A stretch of DNA of 7,223 nucleotides from UBA5177 sp002413265 (GCA_036752825.1 DAIORV010000111.1:1-7223), one strand, 5' to 3'; counted from the stretch's first letter, positions 1-6,500 are shown. Notes: a model not told the origin generated them from the letters alone. Translations and numbers: made by a program.

Positions 1-152
1 CGCGGCGGTGTGGCCTGGCCGCTGACCCGGCGCTGTCGCCCGCATCACCGTTACCACCGGCGCGTAGGCCACGGTCTGAGGGCGTCAACGCCGCCGCCAC
101 GACAGCCGTGAGAGACAGCATCTACTCTCACATTTGTTTGTTATCTTCCAGA
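1..152. other. GC-rich leader region with no supported gene
   Basis: This stretch is very GC-rich up to about position 115 and then turns abruptly AT-rich just before the kinase gene. The frame of the kinase gene stays open upstream to the window edge. The translated residues are low-complexity (Ala, Pro, Arg) and resemble nothing I know, so I do not extend the gene into it. The minus strand gives only a short open stretch with no recognisable start. It may be the edge of a neighbouring gene or intergenic DNA. Confidence 0.4.
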
Positions 153-158
153 ATGGGC

Positions 159-671
159 ATGAGAAATTATCTGATTGAAGGCGTTTCCGGAACCGGCAAA
201 ACTTCGGTCTGCAAAGAACTGCAGCGGCGCGGCTACTATGCCATTAATGGCGATACCGAATTGGCTTATCAAGGCGATCCGGAAACTGGTAAACCGACGG
301 ATGGCTTAACGCACGAGCACCACATCTGGCATGTGGATAGAGTAAAAGCCTTAGTCGCCAACCGGCATGAGGCGGTAGCATTTTTCTGCGGTGGCTCTCG
401 GAATTTTTCAAAATTTGTAGATTTATTTGACGGCGTTTTTGTCCTTGAAGTCGACCTTGACACATTGAACCGGCGGCTTGACGAGCGAACGGAAAATGAG
501 TGGGGCGGAAAGCAAACGGAACGGGAACTCATTGCGCGATTGCATCAAGCGAAAGAAGACATTCCGAAAAACGGCATCTTAATCGACGCCACCGCACCGA
601 CCGCGCACGTCGTTGACGAGATCGTTCGCAAAGCGAAGCAAATTAACAGCCACAACGCCGGAGCTTGGTAG
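159..671 (+). CDS. P-loop nucleoside/nucleotide kinase-like protein (AAA-type NTPase)
   Basis: The gene encodes a small soluble protein of 170 aa. Residues 8-15 (GVSGTGKT) are a Walker A P-loop directly after the first beta strand (MRNYLIE), the layout of nucleoside and shikimate-type kinases. An Arg-rich helical stretch near residues 105-125 (RRLDER...) resembles the LID region. The C-terminal strand (GILIDAT) followed by a helix completes the fold. The cellular substrate cannot be read from the sequence. I chose ATG 159 because the P-loop then sits at the usual distance. ATG 153 and GTG 108 are in frame, but none of the three has a good ribosome binding site. Base composition is near 50% GC, with AAA, TTA and GTA codons common, unlike the strongly GC-rich neighbours. 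I infer recent acquisition from a lower-GC donor. It is convergent with the next gene, separated by a hairpin. Confidence 0.75.
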   Translation: MRNYLIEGVSGTGKTSVCKELQRRGYYAINGDTELAYQGDPETGKPTDGLTHEHHIWHVDRVKALVANRHEAVAFFCGGSRNFSKFVDLFDGVFVLEVDLDTLNRRLDERTENEWGGKQTERELIARLHQAKEDIPKNGILIDATAPTAHVVDEIVRKAKQINSHNAGAW

Positions 672-715
672 AAGGCATCAGGGTTGCACTCATCGCCAGT
701 CCTGCTTAATGCGCA

Positions 716-743
716 GCCCCATGACGAAAGTCCTCCATGGGGC
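716..743. terminator. Perfect 8-bp hairpin between convergent genes
   Basis: GCCCCATG (716-723) and CATGGGGC (736-743) form a perfect stem with a 12-nt loop. It lies 45 bp after the kinase stop codon and about 125 bp beyond the end of the convergent minus-strand gene. No T-tract follows on either strand, so it is not a classical intrinsic terminator. It could still terminate or stabilise the 3' ends of either transcript. The rest of 672-867 holds nothing recognisable. Confidence 0.35.
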
Positions 744-867
744 CATCTGCCTACCGCTCATCGGCATGTGAGTGCGTTTCGGCGGCGATGGGGGATAGAC
801 GGCCCCGGGGAGATGGACGACTACGCGGGGACTATGCGCTTTTGCGGCGCTCCGTGGCGGCGATGCC

Positions 868-1198
868 CTACCACTGGTCTTCCTCTAGCGGGAGCAGGGC
901 GGCTCGGAGCCGGACGCCCACGTCGGGGTCGAGGGTGGCGGACACGTCGGTGGCTATGTCGAGGAGGACGAACAGCAGGCCCGGTGTCCCGGTAGACGTG
1001 GGCCTCGTCGTACGGCAGACCCTTGGCGTCTAGCCAGCCATTGAGCGCGTCCAGTTGGTCGTCGAGCTTGCGGTTGGTCAGCTCCAGCCGCTGCTCCTTG
1101 GTGAGGCCCTTCACCTCTTCGGCCTCCGCCTTGGACAGGCGCAGGTAGCGGGCCCAGGGCTTACCCTCGGTGCTGATCTTGGTCGCACATCGGGCCAT
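868..1198 (-). pseudogene. Small hypothetical protein gene with a single frameshift
   Basis: Translation begins at ATG 1198 behind GAGGAG (1214-1209, 10-nt spacer). It gives about 73 residues of well-composed, charged, helical protein (MARCATKISTEGKPW...; KAEAEEVKGLTKEQRLEL). At about 979-983 the reading frame degenerates into Arg/Pro-rich shadow sequence. Skipping one C in the GGCC there continues the protein as LLFVLLDIATDVSATLDPDV... to a TAG at 868-870, for a total of 109 aa. I do not recognise the family and assign no function. Without the IS element at 1235-3163 this gene would start 33 bp after the ilvD stop on the same strand, so it was probably the distal gene of an ilvD operon. The frameshift may be real or a sequencing error. 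Confidence 0.6.
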
Positions 1199-1234
1199 GG
1201 TCTCGATGCTCCTCTGTGGTGGTCCTATTGACTA

Positions 1235-1261
1235 GTGGCTCTTCACGGCTCATCTGATGAA
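1235..1261 (+). repeat. Left terminal inverted repeat of the IS630 element
   Basis: It begins GTGGCTCTTCACGGCT and matches the reverse complement of the right end perfectly over these 16 bp. It then matches imperfectly to about 27 bp (23 of 27 positions by my alignment). It is preceded by the duplicated TA at 1233-1234. The passenger hydrolase gene ends about 20 bp inside it. Confidence 0.88.
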
Positions 1262-1281
1262 GGCGACGGGGACTGGACGCA

Positions 1282-1905
1282 CTACTGATCGGCCCATAGC
1301 TTCAGCAAGGACTGCGCCGTGTCGATAGCCCCGTGGGTGATGCGCAAATACTCGCGAACTGCCCGGTTGTAGGTGTCCGCACCTGGATCCTGTCCGGAGA
1401 CCAGATCCTGAGCGACCAGGTAGTCGTAGCCACGCTCCTCGGCTCCGAGGACCGCGTACAGGATGCAGCAACACAGCTCGACCCCGCCGATGACCAGTCC
1501 CTCGACCTTGAGCGCGTCCAAGAGGTCCGTGAAGTCCTGACTCTGCCAGATGTCGAAGCGGTATTTCGTCACGATGTGCGCGCCTGGCACCGGTTGGATG
1601 AACAACTCCGCACCCCAGGAGCCGACCGCGCACAGGCCATCCGGACGCTCTCGTCGCCGCTGTCTCGATGTGAGCTTCGAAAGATCCAGGATTTGCTGGG
1701 AGTAGATGACGTGGGCACCTAGGACTGCGGCTTTGCTGGCGAAGTCATTGGCACGGTGAGCGGTGGCCGCGTTCTGGGTGTTGGTCACGGGCGAGTCGTG
1801 GAACACTCCTGGGCTGCAGAAGTCGTTCTGAAAGTCGACTAACAGGATGGCGGTCTGGCTGGGTGCGAGATGCTCAAGGCCCCTGAGGTCCACTGGTTGC
1901 TCCAT
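1282..1905 (-). CDS. Isochorismatase-family cysteine hydrolase (IS passenger gene)
   Basis: The gene encodes 207 aa, the usual size for the isochorismatase-like (cysteine hydrolase) family, which includes nicotinamidases, N-carbamoylsarcosine amidases and isochorismatases. The catalytic triad is visible: D24 in LLVDFQNDF, K114 in IVTKYRFDIW, and C147 in the GGVELCCCILYA loop, normally GVxTxxCV. The substrate cannot be deduced. ATG 1905 is chosen because the protein then starts about 20 residues before the first catalytic strand, as in relatives. The frame is open further upstream to 2181, but that part reads as the antisense of the transposase gene. No strong ribosome binding site precedes ATG 1905. 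The frame is intact, unlike the transposase, so it may still be expressed. It lies within the IS630 inverted repeats, divergent from the transposase and on the same strand as ilvD. Confidence 0.88.
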   Translation of the reverse strand: MEQPVDLRGLEHLAPSQTAILLVDFQNDFCSPGVFHDSPVTNTQNAATAHRANDFASKAAVLGAHVIYSQQILDLSKLTSRQRRRERPDGLCAVGSWGAELFIQPVPGAHIVTKYRFDIWQSQDFTDLLDALKVEGLVIGGVELCCCILYAVLGAEERGYDYLVAQDLVSGQDPGADTYNRAVREYLRITHGAIDTAQSLLKLWADQ

Positions 1906-1929
1906 GGCCCGATTGTCAACGGCTGAGAC

Positions 1930-1974
1930 GAGGAGGGCAAGAGCGCCCCGCGTCGTGGTCGCAGCGCCCTCCTC
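1930..1974. promoter_or_regulatory. 9-bp perfect stem in the divergent spacer
   Basis: GAGGAGGGC (1930-1938) pairs with GCCCTCCTC (1966-1974) around a 27-nt loop. It fills most of the 118-bp region between the divergent hydrolase and transposase starts. It could be a transcript hairpin limiting read-through into the element or a dyad operator. On each strand the first arm also resembles a ribosome binding site. No convincing -35/-10 pair was identified. Confidence 0.35.
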
Positions 1975-2023
1975 ACTGTGCGTCGCGATAGACTCCAACC
2001 ATCTCACCGTGGAGCACCACCTC

Positions 2024-3155
2024 ATGGCCAAGCTGTACGTCGTCTCCCTTTCGGACGCTGAACGCCTCCTGTTGCAACGAACGATCACGAAGGGCAAGGC
2101 CCCTGCCCGGACGATCACCCGCGCCCGGATCCTCTTGAAAGCGGACGCTGGTCGGGAAGGTCCCGAATGGACCGACACCAAGATCGCCGAAGCCGTCTAG
2201 GTCAGCCTCCAACCGTCGAGCGGCTACGGAAGCGAGCCGTCCTAGGAGGCGTCGAAGCGGCGCTCCATGATCGACCACGATGGGAGAACCGGCACGGCAA
2301 GCTCGATGGAGAAGCTGAGGCGCGGCTCACGGCATTGCGGTGCAGCGAACCACCAGAGGGACGCGTGAGATGGACGTTGCATCTCCTCGCCGACACCTTC
2401 AGCGCGCGAGAGGACGTCTCTGTCTCCTACGAGTTGGTGCGCCGCACACTCAAAAAAACAAGCTGTCTCCGCACCTGAAGCAGCAGTGGTGTATCCCGCC
2501 CGAGCAGAACGCCGAGTTCGTCTGGCACATGGAGGACGTCCTCGACGTCTACACCCGGCCGTATGATCCCCGTTTCCCCCAGGTCTGCTTCGACGAGCGC
2601 CCGGTCCAGCTTTGCGCTGATGTCCGTGAGCCGGAGCCAGCACGTCCCGGTGTTCCGACCCGCGAGGACTACGAGTACGAACGGCGCGGCACAGCCAATC
2701 TCTTCCCCTGGTATGAGCCGCTCAAGGGAAAACGGCATATTGAGGCTACCGACGATCGCCGAAGACCGGACTGGGCGCACTGCATCAAGGACCTGGTCGA
2801 TGTCCACTACTCGGATGCAGAGAAGATTGTCCTCGTCCTCGACAACCTGAACATCCACTCACCGGCGTCGCTCTACACTGCGTTCGAACCAAGGGAGGCA
2901 AAGCGGATCGCAGACAAGCTGGAAATCCATCTCACACCGAAGCATGGAAGCTGGCTCAACATCGCAGAGATCGAGCTGGCGGTGCTTGCCGGGCAGTGTC
3001 TCAATCGGCGGCTATCGGACATCGAGACCATGCGGCAGGAGATCGCGGCCTGGGAGCGAGATCGGAACGCCGTCTCAACCGGCGTGAACTGGCGCTTCAC
3101 CACCGCGGATGCCAGGATCAAGCTCAAGCGCCTCTATCCATCGCATCAGCCGTGA
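2024..3155 (+). pseudogene. IS630-family transposase, inactivated by a nonsense codon and frameshift(s)
   Basis: Read through its lesions, the gene gives about 377 aa of typical IS630 transposase. The N-terminal helix-turn-helix part starts at ATG 2024 (MAKLYVVSLSDAERLLLQ; ARTITRARILLKADAG). The DDE_3 catalytic domain follows, with D at 2592-2594 (VCFDERP), D at 2841-2843 (VLVLDNLNIHS) and E at 2967-2969 (SWLNIAEIEL), so the acidic triad is intact. Lesions: (a) TAG at 2198-2200 within IAEAV-stop-VSL, which one C-to-T change from CAG would explain; (b) a -1 shift just after CTC near 2207-2211, after which PTVERLRKRAVLGG... continues; (c) a -1 shift at the run of seven A at 2452-2458, where RRTLKK continues as NKLSPHLKQQW. 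Lesion (c) could be programmed slippage, but (a) and (b) mean no full-length protein is made. The C-terminus (RIKLKRLYPSHQP) ends within the right inverted repeat, 7 bp from the end of convergent ilvD. Confidence 0.9.
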
Positions 3156-3163
3156 AGAGCCAC
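3137..3163 (-). repeat. Right terminal inverted repeat of the IS630 element
   Basis: Read on the minus strand from 3163 it begins GTGGCTCTTCACGGCT, identical to the left end for 16 bp and partly matching to about 27 bp. The transposase stop codon (3153-3155) lies inside it. Its outermost base, C3163, also serves as the complement of the last base of the ilvD TAG stop codon, and it is followed by the duplicated TA at 3164-3165. Confidence 0.88.
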
Positions 3164-5009
3164 TAGTCCTCCGCCCCAAAGCTCTTCAGTACTGCACCCT
3201 CCGAAGCCGACGATACCAGCGCCGCGTAGCGGTTGAACACACCCGACGCGTAGCGCGGAGCCGGTGCTCGCCAGCTGGACCGACGACGCTCCCACTCCTC
3301 CGGCGAGAGGTCCGCGGATACGGTCCGCTCCTCCACATCGATGGTGATCACGTCATCGTCCCGCAGCAAGGCCAACGGGCCGCCTCTCGACGCCTCCGGA
3401 GACACGTGCCCCAGCATCAAGCCGCGCGTCGCGCCACTGAAGCGACCGTCGGTAACCAACGCCACGCTTTCGCCCAGCCCTTCGCCAACCACCGCGCCGG
3501 TCACTCCCAGCATCTCCCGCATCCCAGGACCACCATTTGGTCCTTCGTACCTGATCACAATCACGTTTCCGGCAGCTATCTGCTTGGCCAGCACGGCGTT
3601 CATCGCGTCCTCTTCACTGTCGAAGACGCGGGCCGGTCCTCGATGGAAGAGGCGCTCGTGACCGGCCATCTTCACCACGGCGCCTTGCGGGGCCAGGTTT
3701 CCCTTGAGAATGACCAGTCCCCCCGTCTCCTTTAAAGGATCGGACATGGGATGGATGACGTCCTGACCCGGCGTCTCCTCGGCCAGGGCAGCCTCTTCGC
3801 CGAGGGTCCGGCCGGTGACCGTTAGAGCGGAGCCGTCGATAAATCCCCCCGCCGCCAGGTTGTGCGCCAACACGCGCTGCCCTCCGGCGCGGTCGACGTC
3901 ATACGCGTTGTACCGGCCTGCCGGCTTCAGATCGGCCAGGATCGGGGTCTTCAAGCTCACGCGGTCGAAGTCCTCGATCTCCAGCGGGATGTCCGCTTCC
4001 TGAGCTATGGCAAGCAGGTGCAGAACCGCGTTGGTAGAGCCCCCGGAAGACGCCACTGACGCTATGGCATTGTCGATCGCGGTTCTCGTAACGATGTCTC
4101 TGGGCGTGAGATTGCGCTCCACGAGCTCCAACACGATGCGGCCCGCTTCGCGGCCAACCTCATCCTTGCGCGGATCCACTGCCGGAACGCTCGCGCTGCC
4201 CATCGGCGACAGTCCCAGAAACTCCATGACGGTGGCCATGGTGTTTGCTGTGAACTGGCCGCCACAGGCGCCGGCGCCCGGGCAGGCCACCGCTTCCAGC
4301 TCTTTCAAGTCGGCATCCGACATGCGACCGACGGCGTGGGCGCCCACCGCTTCGTACACATCGCCGACCGTCACGTCCTTCCCTCGAAAATTGCCGGGAA
4401 GAATAGTTCCCCCGTAGAGAACGAGCCCCGGGATGTTCAAGCGCAGCAGCGCCATTGCGGCCGCGGGAATAGTCTTGTCGCAGCCGACCAGNNNNNNNNN
4501 NNNNNNNNNNNNNNNNNNNNNNNNNNNNNNNNNNNNNNNNNNNNNNNNNNNNNNNNNNNNNNNNNNNNNNNNNNNNNNNNNNNNNNNNNNNTCAAGCGCA
4601 GCAGCGCCATTGCGGCCGCGGGAATAGTCTTGTCGCAGCCGACCAGGGCAACGATCCCGTCGAACATGTGGCCGCGGCCGACCAGCTCGATGGAGTCGGC
4701 GATGATCTCGCGGCTGATGAGCGAGGCCTTCATACCCTCCGTCCCCATGGTCACGCCGTCGCTAATGGCGATGGTGTTGAACTCCATCGGGGTTCCACCC
4801 GCCGCGCGCACACCCTCCTTGACCTTCGCGGCCAGCTTTCTCAGATTGAGATTGCAAGGCATGGTCTCGATCCAGGTATTCGCGATGCCGATGATCGGCT
4901 TACTCAAATCCTCATCGCTAAACCCGACTCCATGCAGCATGGCCCGAGCCCCAGCTCTGCTAGGGCCGCTAAGAATCGTATCGCTGTTGCGCGGCTTCCT
5001 TCCGTCCAC
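3163..5009 (-). CDS. ilvD: Dihydroxy-acid dehydratase (interrupted by an assembly gap)
   Basis: The enzyme dehydrates 2,3-dihydroxy-isovalerate and 2,3-dihydroxy-3-methylvalerate to the 2-keto acids in valine, isoleucine, leucine and pantothenate synthesis. It is a cytoplasmic iron-sulfur enzyme of the IlvD/Edd family. The start is GTG 5009 behind AAGGGG with a 6-nt spacer. Removing the gap and the duplicated 55 bp (4492-4646) gives a continuous 563-aa protein, close to the usual 555-565. Cluster cysteines are C52 (NTWIETMPCN), C125 (GCDKTIP) and C197 (CPGAGACGGQFTANTM). K127 is in the Mg-binding motif. The C-terminal GRFSGATRGLMLGH motif carries the presumed catalytic Ser. The stop TAG is the insertion site of the IS630 element. 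No ilvB, ilvC or leu genes are in view. A T-box or leader attenuator was not seen. Confidence 0.95.
4437..4491. repeat. 55-bp contig-end duplication, left copy
   Basis: These 55 bp, within the ilvD region encoding LVGCDKTIPAAAMALLRL, are identical to 4592-4646 on the other side of the N run. Both encode the same ilvD residues, so this is very likely an assembly overlap and not a biological repeat. Confidence 0.9.
4492..4591. other. 100-N scaffold gap
   Basis: Exactly 100 undetermined bases, the conventional placeholder for a gap of unknown length. The sequence on both sides is the same 55-bp stretch of ilvD, so the true gap is probably absent and the two contigs overlap. Confidence 0.97.
4592..4646. 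repeat. 55-bp contig-end duplication, right copy
   Basis: Identical copy of 4437-4491. Collapsing the two copies restores one ilvD reading frame; keeping both would break it. Confidence 0.9.
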
Positions 5010-5021
5010 GGATCACCCCTT
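5010..5021 (-). promoter_or_regulatory. Ribosome binding site of ilvD
   Basis: On the minus strand AAGGGGTGATCC immediately precedes GTG 5009. It matches the complement of the 16S rRNA 3' end (AAGGAGGTGATCC) over most of its length and decides the GTG start. The same 13-bp string (including the next G) recurs inverted at 5465-5477. Confidence 0.75.
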
Positions 5022-5076
5022 AAAAGGAAACGAGTTCAAGTTGCTAGTTCACGCATTCTGGCACGAACGACCCATC

Positions 5077-5109
5077 ATTCCGCACGCGAATTGACTCTGC
5101 ACGCGGAAT
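5077..5109. promoter_or_regulatory. Imperfect palindrome upstream of ilvD
   Basis: ATTCCGCACGC (5077-5087) is an inverted match, 9 of 11, to GCACGCGGAAT (5099-5109) with an 11-nt centre. The motif GCACGCG also repeats directly within it, with 17 bp between starts. It lies about 70 bp upstream of the ilvD start, so an operator or leader hairpin is possible. No regulator is identified. Confidence 0.3.
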
Positions 5110-5110
5110 C

Positions 5111-5450
5111 CGGTGTAGCTCAGCTCTTTAGGACGTCAAGTGTAACGAAGACCAAGACTCTTGATGCCCATAAACGCCGTCTCAACGCCGCAACGGCCGC
5201 GGCAGCTGTGAAAAACCACCGAATGGTCCACCTGGCCGACAGCCAGGCTGAATCGATAGACGGCATTCTCACGCCGATCGACAGGCACACGAACTGACCG
5301 CGTTCCGTAGGTCAGCCCTTCAGGGCGTCGCGAAGTTGAAGGGCGAAGATCGTTGATGCCGCGAACGTAGGTTCAGGGTGTGTCTGCACGGTAGTTGAGA
5401 TAAGCCACTGAGTGGTTGAGCTGCCCGACGGCCAGCCTCCATCGATATGG
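5111..5450 (-). repeat. Diverged tandem duplication, period about 190 bp
   Basis: Segments 5111-5260 and 5303-5450 are related. Shared landmarks keep a near-constant offset: TCAG at 5120 and 5312 (192 bp), TTGATGCC at 5161 and 5353 (192 bp), ATCGAT at 5252 and 5441 (189 bp). On the minus strand one frame of each copy reads similarly: VYRFSLAVGQVDHSVVFHSCR in the copy nearer ilvD and PYRWRLAVGQLNHSVAYLNYR in the other. Identity is modest and the copies are not the product of recent duplication. Neither copy has a clear start or complete gene. They could be remnants of a duplicated small gene or of an unrecognised repeat family. Confidence 0.5.
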
Positions 5451-5868
5451 CACAAAGGCGCAGAAAGGGGTGATCCGAGTTTTGTTGGTTCGAACCCAGC
5501 CCGCTCCCTCGGTCGATTTCGGAGTACACATCGCCCGCTGTGAGTACAGGATCGGGCTGGAAAACGCCGACTGCACGTCCACCGAAACACCGTCGCGCGT
5601 CTTTCCGAGCGTCAGGAGCGGCGGATCCTTGGGTCCCAGCTGAACCCTCAGGGCTGCTACAAGAGACAAGTTCTGTCGGCAGCATTGGTCTGGAAGGCTC
5701 CGCTTAAATACTGCGTCCCTACGTGGTCGCAAGCTTCGGCGCCCTTTCGATTTGCGGCAGAACGTAGCTATCCTTGCTGCGCTCTGAGGGGGTCCGATGC
5801 GCTGTTCTGTTCGAGCTTTGCCAGACCGCCGCGCACCTGGGCCCGTCTAAGCACGTTCCGCGGTAACG

Positions 5869-6384
5869 CTAAAGTGCCTCGTCCCGAACGGCACTGGCAA
5901 AGCGGACTGTCAAGTGGGGTGAGAAGTGTCCGGCGTACCGCTGTTGGAGATCGTGCCGCTTCCAGTCACTCCCGGTGATGATGCCGCGGCACCGCGGGGA
6001 TGAGCACGCACACTCCATTCGCCACGTCGGATCATCGCTGTGAAGGCCATAGTCCACAGTAAGCTCTTCACCCGCGGAAATGTCTCGACGCGCGGACTCG
6101 GTGACCGAATCCTCCATCCATAGATTCGGGTCGCAGGAATGGTTGCCACGAATAACCGGATCTTCACTACTAAAGACCATGATGGTCGACTCCGAGAGAG
6201 TTGCGCAGTCATAACGCGGGCGCAATTTCAGACGCGCAAGCTCGCTGACCGGCAACTCTTCACCTCGCCACCGGATAACTGTCTCTCCTGCTGCGATCGG
6301 CTCTCGCGCGCGCAGACCGAGACCATGAATCGGCGAAGGGCCAACGACGATTCGTGGATCGAGCCAAGAGAAATGTTCTGCCAT
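5869..6384 (-). CDS. SET-domain protein-lysine N-methyltransferase
   Basis: The gene encodes about 171 aa and consists essentially of one SET domain plus a post-SET motif. Family knowledge says such enzymes transfer a methyl group from S-adenosylmethionine to lysine side chains. Visible motifs: PSPIHGLGLRAREPIAAGE (residues 16-34, the start of the SET fold), RGNHSCDPN (79-87, SAM-binding NHSC), ISAGEELTVDYG (102-113, with catalytic-region Tyr 112), and CACSSPRCRG (125-134). The last matches the post-SET CxCxxxxC pattern that binds zinc together with the NHSC cysteine. ATG 6384 is preferred because the SET core then begins close to the N-terminus. In-frame ATG 6402 and ATG 6459 are possible, and none has a good ribosome binding site. 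Bacterial SET proteins are scattered and their targets mostly unknown. It is divergent from the antitoxin gene. Confidence 0.85.
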   Translation of the reverse strand: MAEHFSWLDPRIVVGPSPIHGLGLRAREPIAAGETVIRWRGEELPVSELARLKLRPRYDCATLSESTIMVFSSEDPVIRGNHSCDPNLWMEDSVTESARRDISAGEELTVDYGLHSDDPTWRMECACSSPRCRGIITGSDWKRHDLQQRYAGHFSPHLTVRFASAVRDEAL

Positions 6385-6500
6385 GGGGAGGCATGCTTGC
6401 ATTCGGTCCGGCGATATGACAGTGAGGCGGCAACCGCATGTGAGGCGCATATGGCCCATAGACGCACGTTTAGCCCAGCTGCCTTCCCCCGGAGAAGCGT

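Larger units (their letters stand above)
1235..3163 (+). mobile_element. IS630-family element (1929 bp) carrying an isochorismatase-family passenger gene
   Basis: The element is bounded by near-identical inverted ends (see the two repeat entries) and flanked by TA at 1233-1234 and 3164-3165. Outside these are C on the left and G on the right, so the empty site reads GACTAGTC. IS630 elements are known to insert at TA, often within CTAG, duplicating TA. Between the ends lie a minus-strand hydrolase gene and a plus-strand transposase pseudogene, transcribed divergently from a 118-bp spacer. The transposase stop codon lies inside the right end, as is common in compact IS elements. Typical IS630 members are about 1.1-1.2 kb with one gene, so this element is about 0.75 kb longer. 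I infer that the extra DNA is cargo. The transposase is decayed, so the copy cannot move itself but might be mobilised in trans. Confidence 0.85.
5010..5868. other. 859-bp region without a supported gene
   Basis: It separates the SET-domain gene from ilvD, both on the minus strand. Open frames exist on both strands but lack ribosome binding sites, have irregular composition and resemble no family I know. Visible content: the ilvD ribosome binding site, an imperfect palindrome at 5077-5109, two diverged copies of a segment of about 190-bp period (5111-5260 and 5303-5450), and a tRNA T-arm-like hairpin at 5484-5500. From about 5501 to 5868 I see nothing recognisable. The ilvD promoter should lie in this region, but no clear -35/-10 pair stands out. 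Confidence 0.55.

Noticed and set aside
684..1033. Plus-strand open frames of about 100 aa opposite the small gene
   Set aside because: Arg/Gly/Pro-rich translations typical of antisense shadows in GC-rich DNA; the minus-strand frame explains the region better.
1906..2181. N-terminal extension of the hydrolase to 299 aa
   Set aside because: The extra 92 residues are the antisense of the transposase start and spacer. Family proteins begin near residue 93 of that frame.
4437..4646. 55-bp direct repeat as a biological duplication or insertion site
   Set aside because: Both copies lie at contig ends across a 100-N placeholder, encode the same ilvD residues and collapse to a normal-length gene.
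5105..5170. tRNA 5'-end-like string (GGTGTAGCTCAGC) near 5113
   Set aside because: The D-stem partner (GAGC) is missing and no acceptor complement is found downstream, so no cloverleaf can be drawn.
5471..5510. tRNA-like T-arm (GTTGG-TTCGAAC-CCAGC at 5484-5500)
   Set aside because: The T-arm pairs well, but no anticodon arm, D-arm or matching 5' acceptor strand exists upstream, and no CCA follows. At most it is a 3' tRNA remnant, and it may be chance.
5312..5732. Overlapping minus-strand open frames of about 92-121 aa
   Set aside because: They have no ribosome binding sites, odd residue composition and no recognisable domain. Only the short segment shared with the tandem copy suggests past coding.
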